Assembly: GCF_963678635.1 (NCBI RefSeq) | Contig: NC_087065.1 | Coordinates: 55,952,397-56,016,396 of the forward strand | Origin: Symsagittifera roscoffensis | Lineage: Eukaryota > Xenacoelomorpha > Acoela > Convolutidae | Direction: 5' to 3' | DNA: 64,000 nucleotides | In this document: positions 21,331 to 35,600 of the stretch, in pieces | How the letters are laid out: the number at the start of each line of letters is the position of its first letter | Numbering within the stretch: the first letter of the stretch is position 1 | Program-made: the position numbers and the translations under genes | Notes under the pieces: generated by a model | Database searches by the model: none | What the model saw: the letters and a program-made list of their open reading frames with translations, nothing else | Told to the model about the DNA's origin: nothing

Positions 21331-22985
21331 AAAAGATCACTAAATTTCAATCAACACGTAGTTGAATCGAAGGAAGATTTTGCCGATTTTTGTTCTCTGT
21401 TACTTTGGATCTCTCTTCGTTTTCTCTTGTCTTCAGTAGTTCAAAGTTTTTGAATTCGGGTTTTTCTTGAATCTTCGAGTTGCCTACTGTTCGTCAGTTG
21501 CTAAAGACTGGATTTTTTGTTTTGAAACCAAGTGTGTAAGTTTATCATTGAATTTTTGCAGTTTGATTGAACTTGAAAGTTTATGATCTCGGTTTGTTGA
21601 TAATAGGTTGAACATCACTGGAAACTTTGAACATCACATTGAAGGTTTGTCAAGGGGAGACGAACATGCATAAAATAAAATCCATGGATTTTACTCAATA
21701 TTTTTGGTTATCTGGAATCGTCTAGGTTGGGTCGTTTGGCTTTTTTCAGGCTTAGTTTGGTTGTTTTCTGAATTCGTAATTTCAAACTCAAAAACTAATT
21801 AGGCATACGGGAAAATATGAAATGCTTACGAAACAAAAATTATCTGCCAACTGCGAAAATTCCTAAACATACTGCTTAGCTTTTGCAAATACCTAACTGC
21901 TCTAGTCTCCTAGGGATATTTATGAAGAAACACCAGAACGAAAAATGAACAGAACCGATCTGAGGTTTAAACGTTTTCAGCATAAATTTATTAGTGGACT
22001 TTGTGCGTCATTACGGACGAGATATTTGGGGGGACGGGGCGAAATGTACCACCAAATATACTAAAGGTGGTTGAGAGCATTGTGTGTGGTTCAAAATCTG
22101 TATAAACTGTTAATTTTGATTCAAAGTTGCTGGAGGAAGGAAAAAAACTTTGATTCAAAGTTGCTGGAGGAAGGTCTCAAAAACTATTCAAAACCAGTCG
22201 AAGAGCAGTCGGAACATTCAGGTCTTTTATCTAAAATTACCGGTAACTGATGTACTGGTGCCTAGATTTTCCTTGGTAACTGATGTTAAGGAAATTGTAT
22301 CTGAAAAGTTGCAGGTACCAAAAACGTTTCGAAGTGTAGTTGGAGTTTTCAGGTCTTTGACCTGATATACGACCAGTCTTTTTGAGTTTATACTGGAAAT
22401 ACAAGTTGATTGAAAAGTGCAGACTGTAGGAGTACAAGGAGGAGTGCTTTTCCATGTTCTTCAGCTCACTGCCACTTCACGACGGAAACAGGAAACGAAA
22501 AGGTCAACTCTTTTGTTGTTTCGACGTTGAAAATTTGCACTTGGCGATCAAAAAAGAACAGCGCGATCCACCTAGATTATTTCTTGTTGCGTGATTATTT
22601 TTCAGTTTTTATATTAGTTTTTTTTGTCAACTTCAGTTGCAAGTTCAAAGATAGTTCTTCAACACGGTTTAATGTAACTTTTTAAGTTTCAATGAACGTT
22701 GTGAAGTCGCTTAAATAGGTGTCGTGGTTCAGCTTTTTTTCTGTCTTTTTTAACGAAAAGTATTAAAATGAGTTCAATTCATATTCATTTGCTGAAAGGA
22801 ATGACGGCAAAATTCGGGCTCAAGTCGCCGGTTGACCTCCATAGACCAAAAATCATACAATTCCATAGAGTAATCTATTTCATACACTTTGCTAAAATGG
22901 TGTATCGAATTTTCAAAGAACTTTTTTCTTGTTTTGGCATAAAAGTCGCTGTATCGTACTAATTAAAAAAGAAAAATTAATTCTC
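21331..22985. other. Gene-free; short tandem duplication at 22115-22173
   Basis: TTTGATTCAAAGTTGCTGGA followed by GGAAGG is directly repeated about 33 bp apart. The phrase GGTAACTGATGT is repeated at 22241 and 22275. Both sit beside decayed R-family ends. Nothing else is recognised. Confidence 0.5.
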
Positions 22986-23040
22986 CAAAAATGCTACTCA
23001 TATAATTTCCATATATGAAAATTGTATGACTAGCATTTTT
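22986..23040. repeat. 55-bp palindrome
   Basis: AAAAATGCTA...CATATAATTTCC is mirrored by GAAAATTGTATG...TAGCATTTTT around a central ATATAT. The same arm sequence returns in the larger hairpin at 23484-23617. Confidence 0.75.
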
Positions 23041-23483
23041 TTGACGACGCCAATCAAAAGTTTTCCAAATAATTTTGAAATTGCCCGAAACTTTTTTTTC
23101 AACCGCAAATCGAATTTTGTACTGAAAAAAAAACATTCACCAAAAAATTTTTGCATGGAAAATTTAATTTTGTGTGTGTTTACCGTAGTACTGGAAGCAC
23201 AAAAATGGGTTCTCTTACGTTTCGCTGGATAAAAACTCAAACTTCGTAAATAATCATCTTTGAAATATTTTGCCAAAATTTAAAAGTTTGATGCTTTCAT
23301 TATTTCATTTGTGTACGAAAACTCTGATACAATTCAGGTCGTTTCTAGTGCATTCTAAATGCGAGATGATCAAATCTCTTGAGTAAAACATGGTTTTTGT
23401 CACTTCTGCTTGGTCACGAACGTATTGCAAAAATTTTGAGAAATCAGATTTTATGAAAATCTTTTTTTTTGGTATATGGAGCA

Positions 23484-23617
23484 AGGCTAGTCATACAGTT
23501 TCCATATATGAAAAATCACTAATCATAGACCTTTCAAGCAATTTTTTATACGCATGGAATTGCAGGAAAAGTTATGATTAGTATTTTTCCATAATGAAAA
23601 TTGTATGGCTAGCATTT
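23484..23617. repeat. ~134-bp hairpin related to 22986 palindrome
   Basis: Left arm GGCTAGTCATACAGTTTCCA plus AATCACTAATCATAG pairs with right arm TATGATTAGTATTTTTCC plus AATTGTATGGCTAGCATTT; the loop is about 30 bp. It shares its terminal 25 bp with the 22986-23040 palindrome, so both are members of a small foldback family. Confidence 0.7.
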
Positions 23618-26558
23618 TTGGTCAACCCGAAATTTCAAAAGTAGAAACGGCGTGAAAAGACGTAAACTACTTCTAGTTATATTTAACAATTTTCTGTTTT
23701 CAAAGCTCAATTATGTTATTGTTCAAGGTGTTTTGAATTACAAAAACAATGAATTACAGTTAAAAAATTAATCGCATTTTTTTATTTCTTTCAAAAAAAA
23801 ATCGAAAACTTCGTTTTAAAAAGGCCAGTGGAACAGTCTGTGATGCTTGTATAGCATCTCGCGTAATCTTGTTGTTCTAAATTTTGAAGACAATGTAAGA
23901 GTGTTTATGCTCGGGGATATTTTTTCTAAACGGCAAATTAGACCGGCTCAAAGACTATTCGTAATTAAATTCACGCTAGGTAAATGGTTCAAATGTGTCA
24001 CTTTGTACTTGAAATTGCATGAGAGCCACACTGTAGGGAAAAGAGGGGTTTAGGAAATTAGACGATCAGAAAAATGCGGAGTTTAGACGATAACTTGCCT
24101 GTAAATTGCGTGAAATTTGGTCACAGATTTAAATTAATTTTTGGCCGAGTAAATACTGGTTGTCCAACCACAAATCAGGTGATTAATGTCACAGTTGTAT
24201 AGTTTGCGCATGCCAATAAATGTAATTTACTTTTTCGATTTAATATTTCAAAACTAACTTACAATAATAATTTTGATCAGTCTCTTTTTGTTTTTGCACA
24301 ACTTTATTCCTAACAAAAAGTTTGTTGGCCCAGTTCTTTCGTCTATATTCACAAAAATTATCGTCTAAATTCTGTTTCTTTTCGGTCGTCTAATTTGGTT
24401 CTTATCTAATTTTCTGGGCCACGAAAAAGGTTTATGGAATAAATGAAATGTTTTCTCGTTTATTGTTATTATTTTTTAACCAAAAATTACTGTAAATGCT
24501 TGAAAAACCGGCCCAAGTGAACAATCTCCTCCTAAAATTAAATGGCAAATTCAAGCCGTAAGGCCTGCATGTACTATGCCCAAAATTGGTTGGCTGAAAA
24601 ATCATATTACTTTGCACGAAATGAGCAATCTCCCCCTTAAATTGATTTAGAGGGGGGGGGGAGAGATTTTTGCTGACTTGGTCCTAGACAATTTCTGTTT
24701 TGCTAGGCGAATATGGCGACAGGACATAAAGGCGGTAAGACATTTGGACGACAAAAATGTATTAGCATTCAAAATTACTACATATACTAGCAATGCCATC
24801 TCCATAAGTTTTTACAGATAACTAACTACCTAAATATAAGAATTTTAACCGACTTAATTTCTTTATTTAGCTGCAGTTATTTTTTTTTCCGGGTAGACAG
24901 TAGTTCTCCTCGGGAAGCTTGTCAAATATTCAACCGCAAATCCTGTTCGTTATTTTTGATTATCAAAGAACAAGGAATTTTTCGGTAAATAAAAAAGAGC
25001 AAAATTTATTAGGTGTCTTGAGATGCAGGCGCAGGGAGCAGGCGCCAAAAAATATTTCCAAACCTCAATTTTTTGCCAAAAAATTTTCAAATACTTGCCT
25101 CCGTCGCAAAGTCTTATCAAAAATAAGATTTTTACAGCGTTTCTGGATAGCTCAAGTTTAGCCGATTCAAAAAAAAGCTCGATATGTTTCAATTTCTGAA
25201 AGCAATCCTTTCCCCTATCATAAAAATTTAAAATTTTCTATTCGGAGGGTCTATAAGTTAATTGGGATGGGAGGGGGGGATGGGCTATAATGGGAAAAAG
25301 CTATATTTATTTTTAAAATATTTCAAGCAATTATTTTTTTGTGTGGATCCAAGTGAGATTTTTGGCTTTCTGGAACAAAAAAAATTTCAGCTATTTCAGG
25401 AACGAATTGATTTTTTGGCTAACCGGGCAACTATTTGTTTTTTTTTCGGTTATCCAGGAACGATTTAATTTTTTCGGCTATCCGTAACGATTTCATTTTT
25501 CGGCCATCCGGGTTTTCGGCTCCGTGACACGCCACCATTTTGTCATATCCCGAGAAAACCCATTTCTAATAAGAGGCCTCGGTTGAACCTAAGTTTAACA
25601 AATTGTCTCATTTCATTTTTCACTTTAACAAAGTTATATCTGAAATATATGTTTATATCTTGTGTTGTTAACTAGCTTGGTCGGAACTAAAATATTGTAG
25701 GCATCGTTTCAGTTCCGTCTTGAAAGTTTAATTTGCAAATAATTGCCAAAAAATCTATTTACTGTGCGGACAGAATCAATCAAAATCGTTTTTTTATTAA
25801 TGATTGAGGTTCTAGTTTTCTCAGGTAGCAACTTGTTTTCAAACTTGAAATTATTGCTTGCTTTTTATCCTCGTTGCCAATCTGATCGGTTAGTAAACAG
25901 GTGTAGTTATAGAACTTTTTATTTGATTGTACATGTTTGGAGTAATTTTGTGCAATTTCTTTTCATTTATTGTCAAAGAAGTTCTCTGTTCTGATTGGCT
26001 AAAATAAGTCTTAAGAAAATTTAGCCGCTTTATTTTTCAGCATTTCTTTTATCTTTTCAACAAATTTATTTTCTTTCAATCAGTCAATTTGAAAGAAATT
26101 CAATTTTTAAAGATAGTTTCCATAATCGAACTTGAAAAAAAATAATTGAGTTTCAGCAATTGTTCCTTATTCTAGAAAAGCATTTTACTAAACTAACGAA
26201 GCAAATTGTAACCCTTTTGTGAGATTACCGAAGTCAGATATTTTTTGCGCAGCAAAAAAAAACGAATTGGAGCAGCTGATTAGCTTTCATCGAAAAACCC
26301 CGCGCTTCTTTGTTTCCGCGTTTACCTGTTTGTTAAGAAGTAGTTAAATGCTAAAACTTCAAATAATTTAATAGCCGCCCTTCGTTCATTAGAATCAATA
26401 GTTTGTTTGCAATTTCATTCAATCAAGTAGAAACTGTCTTTTATGGGCATTTTGACACATTTTACCGCCTTTAAACTCCCCTATTAGAAGAGGTACTGCA
26501 GTTAGCTGAAGAAATTGAAAAAACTTCAGCTGATCAAGAGATCGCTCGTCAAATTTAT
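23618..26558. other. Intergenic, 5' of the Eph gene
   Basis: No gene recognised. Contains a G10 run at 24652 and T-rich repeats at 25360-25520 (TTTTTTCGGCTATCCGG-like phrases repeated four times). The promoter of the Eph gene should lie near the 3' end of this stretch. An in-frame stop at 26559 bounds the Eph start. Confidence 0.45.
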
Positions 26559-26612
26559 TAACCTTTATTTAATGTTGCTTGTCGAGCACTGCTTCTGAAG
26601 ATCAGACTTTTT

Positions 26613-26697
26613 ATGGCTCTAGTCAAAGTTACATCGAAGATTTGTGTTGTCTTGGCGTTTTTGGCGATTGCGGTCTATCGGGCAACAGGTGAAAAAG
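26613..26697 (+). CDS. Eph exon 1: signal peptide
   Basis: ATG is the first in-frame start after a stop at 26559. Residues 1-28 have a basic start (MALVKVTSK) and the hydrophobic core ICVVLAFLAIAVY, then ATG-EK, a typical cleavable signal peptide. Donor AAAAG|GTAAAC; ends in phase 1, matching exon 2. Confidence 0.85.
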
Positions 26698-29600
26698 GTA
26701 AACAGTTTCCATCAAAACTTTTCATTAAAAAAAGTTTTCGAATCTAGTCATAACGTTTTCGGGAAATCGAAGCGTCCATATATACTTTATGTTCAGCTGA
26801 AATTTTTTATTTTGTATTCAGTTGAAATGTCTGAAGTTGCAACATATACATTTCTATCATTACGTATGGGCACAAATAGTATGATGGTAAATGGTCACTG
26901 TAAATATTAGTAAGTATGGAAGTTCGGTCCGTCGTTATTTTAAAAAACGAATTGATTAAATTAAGAAAATAGGCATCCTGTTTTTTCAAAATTTTATTGT
27001 CTGTCAAATTCTGTTTTTCTGGCATCCTTTTTGGGAATTGTGGTCTCACTATCCGAATTGCACGATCTAAAATTTTTTTAATCTCCGATTATTGGTCTGA
27101 TCCAATTAGGGTTAAATGATATCAATTTTTGTGAGTACTAATATCTTATAGAACCACATTGTCTCCGAGTTTGATATCTCCAAAAGTCTCTATCTTAGAT
27201 TTTTTCCTATAAGAACCTTGCATTTTCTTACAAAATTCGACCCTAATATTGTTACAAGATGAGGATTTTTCTCATAGAAAATCTTTATTTGTAAGTCAAG
27301 TAAGTTTCGTACAACATTTATGAACTCTTTCATCGAAATTTTTTTAGATGCTAATAAACTCCAATGAGTAAATGTGTTGCAAAAACAATTGTGAAGTTGG
27401 CGACAGATTCAAAAATACATTTTTTTGATTAATTTACTTCAACAATCTAATATATAAAGCGTTTGCCATTTCCACATGTTTTGTAGTTTGTTCGAATAAA
27501 CGTAATCGATTTTACAAATTTAATCACTATTAGATGCATTATCGAGCGATCTTGACGTTTCATCTGTGTTTAAAATAAATCTGTTGCGAATTTTGAGTTT
27601 TTCGTGCGTAAAATTGGCTTTCTGTTTTTTTCCTTCTTTTTCCTAATTTTTATTTGAAAAAAAAGAAAAGATCAAAAAATATCAATTGTTGCAATACGAA
27701 ACTAATGATTTTTTTTATCGTAAATGGCGTTTTTTTGAAAGAATTGTTATTTTTAGTCTTCTAAGGGATTTAAAATTAGAGTTGAAGTTCAATTTGCATT
27801 TTCCCATAGATTTCAGTCATTTCAATTCATTTATCTTATTTATAGGTCTCGTTGGAATTGGCATGAAAAATGTCTACAAAATTTTTATGGATCGTGTCCT
27901 TTTTTGATTTATGTCTTTCAAAGCAGTGCAAGTGACTATCAATTAATCAGGTGTGCTTTGAGATTTTTAATCCCACACATAAAATATTCTTCATTCCGTC
28001 ACAAAAATTTTAAAATAAAAATGCTAAGAAATGATTGATGTCCTGATAGATATTATCGGTGCTGAATGCAGAATTTTAAAAAAGGAATGAGGGCAGTTTT
28101 TCCGGGTAAATTGAACATCTTAAAATTTTTATGTTTTTGTGTAAAGTTTTTGCCCTTCCGGGCGTGTTCTGCTCGGATTTTTGTGTACATAAATTTATGT
28201 TATGTTTCAGCACCTCTTTACTCCTCATTTAAAAGTGCCAGGGACCCTTGGATTGCATTGTCCGAAACTGGAAAAACCAAACACGGCGTAAGTATTCCAG
28301 AATTGACTTATAAAAACTTTGTTGACAAGTTATTCAAAACATTCCAAGATAATGTTTTCGTGTGGTGTATTTCGAGAAAAAGTGTTTGCTCTCTAATTTA
28401 TTGTTTTTTTTGTGCATGATTGATAAAAAAAACTGTCTATCAGAATCGAATTTAAGCCTGTCTTTGCTTTTAATACCGGGCTTATTTCATCATTTTGTTG
28501 ACCTCACGGTTCTCAATTTCATTTTTGTATGATTTCACACTTGAAGGCTTTCATTTCACACTCTGTTTTCTTCGTCCAGTAGGGGAAAAGTCTGAGAAAG
28601 GTTAAAAGCCAGCCAGGCAAACAAATGCTGACCAAAATAGTATTAAACCATGGAAAAGTACAATTCAAACAACAGTACAGAAAACTGAACCGTATCATAA
28701 TTCTAATTTTTTTCAACAAGTTCAACATTGAGTACAATGTCTGATTCAGAGAACAAAAAAAGGAAAGTTTAAAACATGAATCGGAGTTTTGCTCTCTCTT
28801 AGAAAAAAAACATAAATGTTTTGTGAAAAAAAAAAGACTTCGCAGATACAGATCACAGCTAGTCCACTATCCTGTATTATAACATACGATTACTGTTTCT
28901 GTATAACTTTTAGTACATATAAGTATTTTTTGGGTTTTTGGTTTAATTTTTGTTTTAAAAATATTTCAGTGGGTCCACCAAGAGAAGCTGAAACAGTACC
29001 ATGTGTGTGACTCTGACGTAAAAGGCGCCGACAACCGCCTTGTGAGTCCATTCATACCCATAAACAATGCCAAGTGGCTCGAAATAGACATCAAATTCAG
29101 AATAACCCCGTGCGACGATCTCCCTTCCGGTAAATGCCAGAGCGAGAGCCTTCAAATGGGATATGTTGGAGCCAACTCTCAAATAGTGCGCCCGCGGGTA
29201 CCCAAATTCGATTATGAACCAATCGAAAGTAGCATGCTTTTTCCTGATTCGAGTTCCGAAGGCAACTTCCAGCAAGCCCAATTGCTGATCGACAAGCTGG
29301 ACGACCAGCACCCAAAAGAAGGCATTTTTCTCGTCATACACGACACTGGCTCTTGTTCGACTGTTTACGACGTAGTCGTGACTTATTACTTTTGTCCCGA
29401 TACGACGATATCCCTTGCAGACTACAAACGCATTGCAGCTCCTGTGTCTATTTATCAGGTTGCAGATGGCGAGTGCGTAGCTAATGCAGAGTCGTCTTCT
29501 CCTCCGAAGGCAAAGTGTAGTTCTGGCGATGGATCGTGGACGTCATTGCGAGATACCTGTCGTTGCTCGGCGGGGTACGAACTAGTGGATGGGCAATGCA

Positions 29601-32600
29601 GAGGTCAGAATATACTTTTTAAAGATCCATCAATTTGTTTTATCATTTGCTTGACTGATCCTCACCAGTGTAAAAAAAGCCTTAGATCATCGTGAAAGTC
29701 TTCCCTCTAGGTTTTTGTTTGAACTCAAAACAGGCCTGCTCTCGGTTAACTTAAACTTCTCGGTCTTTGTGATCTCTTATCATTTAACTAGCAAATGGAC
29801 CATCCCATACTATTTATGGTTTGCATTAGGTAAGGCAGTTTATCTTTTTCATTTCATTATTTTTAAGGCCAACTTTAATTTTATAATAAAAAATATTTCA
29901 ATTTTCGTTCTAGTTCATTTTTTGCAGATTCTAGACACTGCGTGATGAAACATTTGCAAAACCCTGGACTTGTTTCCGTTCGGTTTCTAACAATTGATAA
30001 ACATTCATTGCGAAGTGGAATTTGGTGAACAAGATGTGAAACAGATTGTGCGTAACTTTTTTTTTCAGAATCGAATGTTTTCATAATATTCTTTCTATCG
30101 AATAATTTTCTTTGAGCGTTCAATACGTTTGAAATTCTTTTTAATTTTTTTTGGGTAACTTTAAGGTAAACTATCTTTTTGAGTTTATTTTGAATGGGTA
30201 GGGTAGAAATAATTCTTTCCTTTGTTTTTATTTTCCATATTCCAATTAACAGCGTGATAGCCAGCTTCAAGATCGCGCCCAAGGTGCAAGTACACTTTTC
30301 AACGCCTCCCCATCTTACTTTGCATATTTTGTCGTATTGTTGTCCAATTTGTTTTGAATCAAGGTTCGATTCAAATGCTCAATTGAGCTAATTTGAGGGA
30401 AAAGTTTGAACTGCTAGCTCTGAAAAAAAAAAATCAAAAATAGCCTCATCTGGCTCGTAAATTGCGGCGGGTATATAAAAATTAATACACTCGAGTTAAA
30501 ATAAAATTTAATCCCAGGAAATTTTTGCGTCGAATTAAGTCATAAATTTCAGTTAAGCGGTTAGAGGGTTTATTCAACGCTATTTATCTTGTGCAACTGA
30601 TGTAAATGTATCGAAATCTTGATTGATTGTTTTACGAAGCTAATTTTGGAAATCGGATTTTGCTCTCGATTCCTCGCGAAAAGCTGTAATCTCTATTGAT
30701 TTTCCGTAAAAAGAGTTGAAAATGTTCAAAAGCCAATCTTTTTGGATCTGATTTCTTCAGTTTTTTAAACTGTCATAAAAAGTAATCTTTTATTCAACGA
30801 GAAATTAAATTTTGTAAGAGAAGCTACTATGTTGCACTAGAGAATTCAAAGAATATCAAACTAAATTGTGGGTCAATTATTTTATTTCTTCAAACAATAT
30901 TTCATATTGCGCTGATTTCAGATTAGTTGGTCAGATTTGCTACCGTAAATTTGAACGGCAAAAGATTGACTGTTGATAATAAAAATAGCTGTTAGATCGC
31001 TTTTAATGTTTCCAATTCCCAGAATGGTCTTAGGTTGGGATTTAATTTTCTTAACAGTGACTCTCCTGCTTGTCAAGAATATGTCAATTTCTTCAGAGGT
31101 GTTTTGATCACTTGCTTACTATAATTGTGAAAACAACTTGTAGTTTTCGATATATTTTTGTGTTTAATTACTGTTTGTTTTTCTATCGGTTTGGCCAAGG
31201 GCTCAACTGGCGCGATATCGGGGGGAAAACTTTGGGTAAATTAGTTTTGGCTTAAAAAGCAATCCTTCTTGAATTGACATTTACACTGGGTGCTTCGACA
31301 AAAATTATCGCTCATGAATTATCAGCAATGCTTCCTTTAGTTAGTTTGAGTGAAGGCGAGAGAAGTTTATTAAATTTCAATTTGAAATCTAATCGGCCAT
31401 TGCAACTTAGATAAACATCGGACCACTTGGGTCTATGATTGAATCGAAACCAAAAACATAACCAGGCCATTCCTAGGCAAGGAGATTAATTTACGAGGAC
31501 CGTCGAACGTTATGTAGTTTTCAGCAAAGCTGCTCATGATTCATAATTTCAGAACAATTAGAAAATTAAGAAGCTCAAAATCAAAATTTGGAGCGAATTT
31601 TTTTTAAAAATATCTGATTTTATCCTGGTTTTGTACAGTGTTCTATATTGATGTCAATTATAACTTGAAAAGACTCAAATTTTTGAGGTTGCAGACGATA
31701 GTTACGGTAAGTATGAAATAATAGTTTAATTTGAATAAGTAGGAATTGAGCCTTTAGCTCCAATTTTTATTTTATTCCAATTTTTTTTTCTTCAGCATGT
31801 CCGGCTGATTTCTACAAGAATGAAGTGAGTAACGACCAGTGTCGCAAATGTCCCCCCGGCAGTACTACCAAATACCTCACTTCCAGAAGCAGGGGCGTCT
31901 TCTATGGGGGCTCTGTCTCGGAGGGGGCGCAGCAGTGCGAGTGTGAGGGGGGCAAACACCGAGTCAGCAGTCTCAATCCAGACTCGCCATGCATAGGAAT
32001 ACCTTCTCCGCCCAGGTGGGAACCATTCATCAAAATTGTTTTGTTTTTGTTTCATATCAAAATATATATAACCAAATTTGTAACTAGGAAAACTGCATCT
32101 GCTAACGATGAAAAGAAAAACGTTTTTCGAAGATTTTGTCGACTTGTTTTTATAACACGACAATGACGTTTTATAGCCTTTTTGGAAGGTTTTGATTTTA
32201 AAAAAATGCGTTTTTGGCGCTCGTTTTCCCTCAAAACTAGATTTAGTTGGCACCTAAGGCGTCTTTCGAAATCTTGTAGAGTCAATCAGCCAGAAATGGC
32301 TGTCATTCAATAGTACCAAAAAGAAGACTCTTTGAAAAATATGGCAACCATAGTTAAATTGTTATGTTAGTTCATTTTTTTTTGTTTTTTGCAAAAATCG
32401 TCATAACCGTCAGCCGATAAATATAAAAGAAAAAGATTGTCAAAATTCTGCATGTTGATTGTGCTGATGGCTTTTAATTTTGTCAATTTGCTGAATTTTG
32501 ATTTTGCCACTGGCATTTAATTTTTTCTGCCAGATTAAATTTCAGAAAGTTTGTTTTTATCAAAATTGAATTCGCCGCAAACACAGGAAGTCTTAATTTT

Positions 32601-35600
32601 CGCATTTTATTTTGCATATTGTATAACGGAGATTAAATTGCACCCGAGAACCGAAATTCCCATTTTAAAAAAATTTTTAGAATCGCGAAGTAATTATTTT
32701 CAGCTCCCAGTCCCATTAAAATATCATGTTAGCTCGGGCAAAATTATCTTAGTTAGCGTGTTGGTTTCAATATTTAGCTAATTTTGCGTTCTCATTAATT
32801 TTTTCTACTTTTGCTCGATAATTTTCTTTTGTTCCTCAGGTCATTCTCAGCTTTGTGCAATTTTTTCATTTTTATGGATTAACACGAGCCGAATTTAATT
32901 CTTTATATATTTTGTTTGATTTTTTAGTTCAATGTTGAAAAGCATATGTGAATAAGCTCGCTAAGTATCGAACGGGGCCGTTTTATTGCTAGCTTTCTCA
33001 AAAGAAAGCAAACTTTGATTAACAACAAATGACCAGTTTATGTCACTAAAACATGTAAAATAAAATTATAATACGTAAATCGTTAGTTTAAAGAAAACAC
33101 TTGGAAGTAAACTGAGTCTTACAGTTACTTTAAGGTCGTTTTTAATTCAAAACTGAAACTGGCATAAGTATGACCAAAAATTCTCGATTGAAAATCGATT
33201 TTTGGGGCCGCTCTAACCAACTCCATCTGGGTGATAATTCAGGTCTGAGAGGGGGATCAAACTTGGGATTATGGGGCGGGTTAAAGCCCGTAAATTCAGT
33301 CAGTCAATAATACTCATTTGAAATCATTTTCTGGCGTGTCTTTTTGCATCAAATAAAAAATCTGGCACTATGAAAATCTGATTTCACAGTTTTACTTGTC
33401 AATAGCTGCAACGAATACTTGTAATTCGTTGCTCTTAAAGTAGAACTAAGAATACCTTGCTCATAATGAAGGGACCAAAAATGGTTGGCGACAGCGAACT
33501 GAACAAATCGTGCCCCGGTCCTGTTACCTTTTCTTTATGAATAATTGGCCTTGGTGCGATTTATTAATAAAATATTTTCAGCCGTAATCCCAGTTTTGAT
33601 AACCAATCACTTTCATTCTTTGTGTTTGGCTTTGAAAAGGGCGGGCCCCATTTGAACTTTGATCCGATATCTCATCATGTTGTCAAACAACTAATCTCCG
33701 CTCTGAGACGAGTCCGCGGCGGCCGCTTTTAGGGGCATTTGGCCTGTCAGGGGATCTCGTTGTGATCTAAAGATGTACGTTCTTTTTAATCCGGTCTGGC
33801 AGACATTTTTTCCGCTGAAAAGTTCCTCGCTTCTGCCTCAATTAAATATATATCAACATTTTTCATTCAGTCGAAGTTCGCTCAAAACTCCTAAATTTAG
33901 ACTTTACCTGTGTGTATGAAATTAATTCTTTTGTTGACGCGTTTAGATATTATTTTCGGTCAATTAGAGTTTTTTATACTTCACATTTTTTCTGACTACT
34001 ACACATTTTTTGTCTTTGTATAAAAATGAATATCAATACTTATATAACATGACAGTAGGATAAGTGATCGATCGTGTAGTTGGTATTCAGTAGGCGGTGA
34101 TTTGTGGTGTGCGTATGTGTGGTATGGCGATGGTGCATTTTAGGCAGAGTGGCATTGCTTTTAAGGCCCAGCTATCCGAATCTCTGGGGGCAGTTGACTA
34201 AAAGGCGCCCGATCTGATTAAGACCACGCGAACTTCTCTGCTTTAACTAGAACAGAACAAAACATGGATTATTTAATCAGAGCTGAAAATTTCAAAATCA
34301 CTTCTGAAATCTAAATCAGAAAGTGCATTAATTTTAAGTCTTCGCAGCCGCCTCTGATATTGTCCATGGCTGTTGACAACGTTATCTCGAACAGAAACAG
34401 AATTAAATCTAAAAATATTATAGATTAAACTAAGTTTTTCCGAAACTATATTTGATTTTGAATACGAAAAAAAAGAAAGACGGAAAAAATGAAAGTAAAA
34501 ATTTCCTTATCGGCTTATCTGAAGTTTGCAGCTACACTTAAATTGAGAGGTCAATTTTTTCATTTTTCACAATTAGCAACAAAAATTTAATCATATTTTC
34601 ACTGCTTCCTTTTATTTTTGCAAGTAACAATTTAGCCATTTTTTGCAATTAAGGCGATTAAATTTGAGCTGAACTTTAATGCCAGAAACTCGATGGGTTT
34701 CATTTACTTAAATGAAATGTTAAAAAAGAGGAAGGATGTTGATATTGTTTTCTTTTAACGAGTTTATCGCTCAATCGTATCGTATCATTGTCCCATAAAG
34801 TCTCAAAAATGTCTCTTTTTGGCTTCAGTTAAGAGGCTGCTGTCTCTTTTTTTTCCGCGGTTTTTAAGCCGCTCTCTTTTTAGATTTCACTAATTTTTCT
34901 CTTTTTTTCCCTGCTGAAATTGAGTATAATAGTAATCTAGGTTTCCGTTACTTATCAAAGAAAAAAGTCGAACTAAAGCTAGATGCTGATTAGCAAGATA
35001 TGCAGTAATTGCGCAGTTGTTTATGTGGAGTATTTTAAGAATTTATATCAAATTGCTTATTGCTCTTTCCATTAAAAAAAAATTTGGTACTAGTGATAGG
35101 ATTCTTATTGTTTTTTGATAATAGCCACTCAAAAAGTTAGAAAACTATTGTTTCATTGTTCGTGTTAATTAAAATTTAAGTTGTTTCAGAAAAAAAAAAT
35201 TATATTTTTTGGTCTCTGTAAACTATCGCAATAATATAACAGAAACTATTTCATCTAACTAAAAAGTACTCTTTCATTCCTTCATGAATGGATTTGAACA
35301 CACCTAGATTGTTGTATCTCAAACATAGCTATGAGTACGCCTACATGTAAATAGTTGAAAGAAAATCCGATTCGTTAATTGTTTGGTTAGTAGTAATGCC
35401 CACCTTGTAATGATTGACAATGTTTCGTCGAAACCAGGCTAGAAAAATACAATTTGAGTCATCATACATAAGGGGAGATTGTCTTCATGTGTATAATTTA
35501 GTCGTAAGATACTCTGTTTTGACCCGGTCGGAGCCTAAATTGGGGTCAAAATACCAATTGAAATGTAATTAATTTCAGGTCTTATGAACTCATTCATTAC

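Noticed and set aside
28955-29341. 128-codon minus-strand frame opposite Eph exon 3
   Set aside because: Shadow of a strongly conserved plus-strand exon; no motif of its own.
31792-32253. 153-codon minus-strand frame opposite Eph exon 4
   Set aside because: The plus strand shows the Cys-rich Eph repeat with matching splice phases; the minus frame has no recognisable feature.
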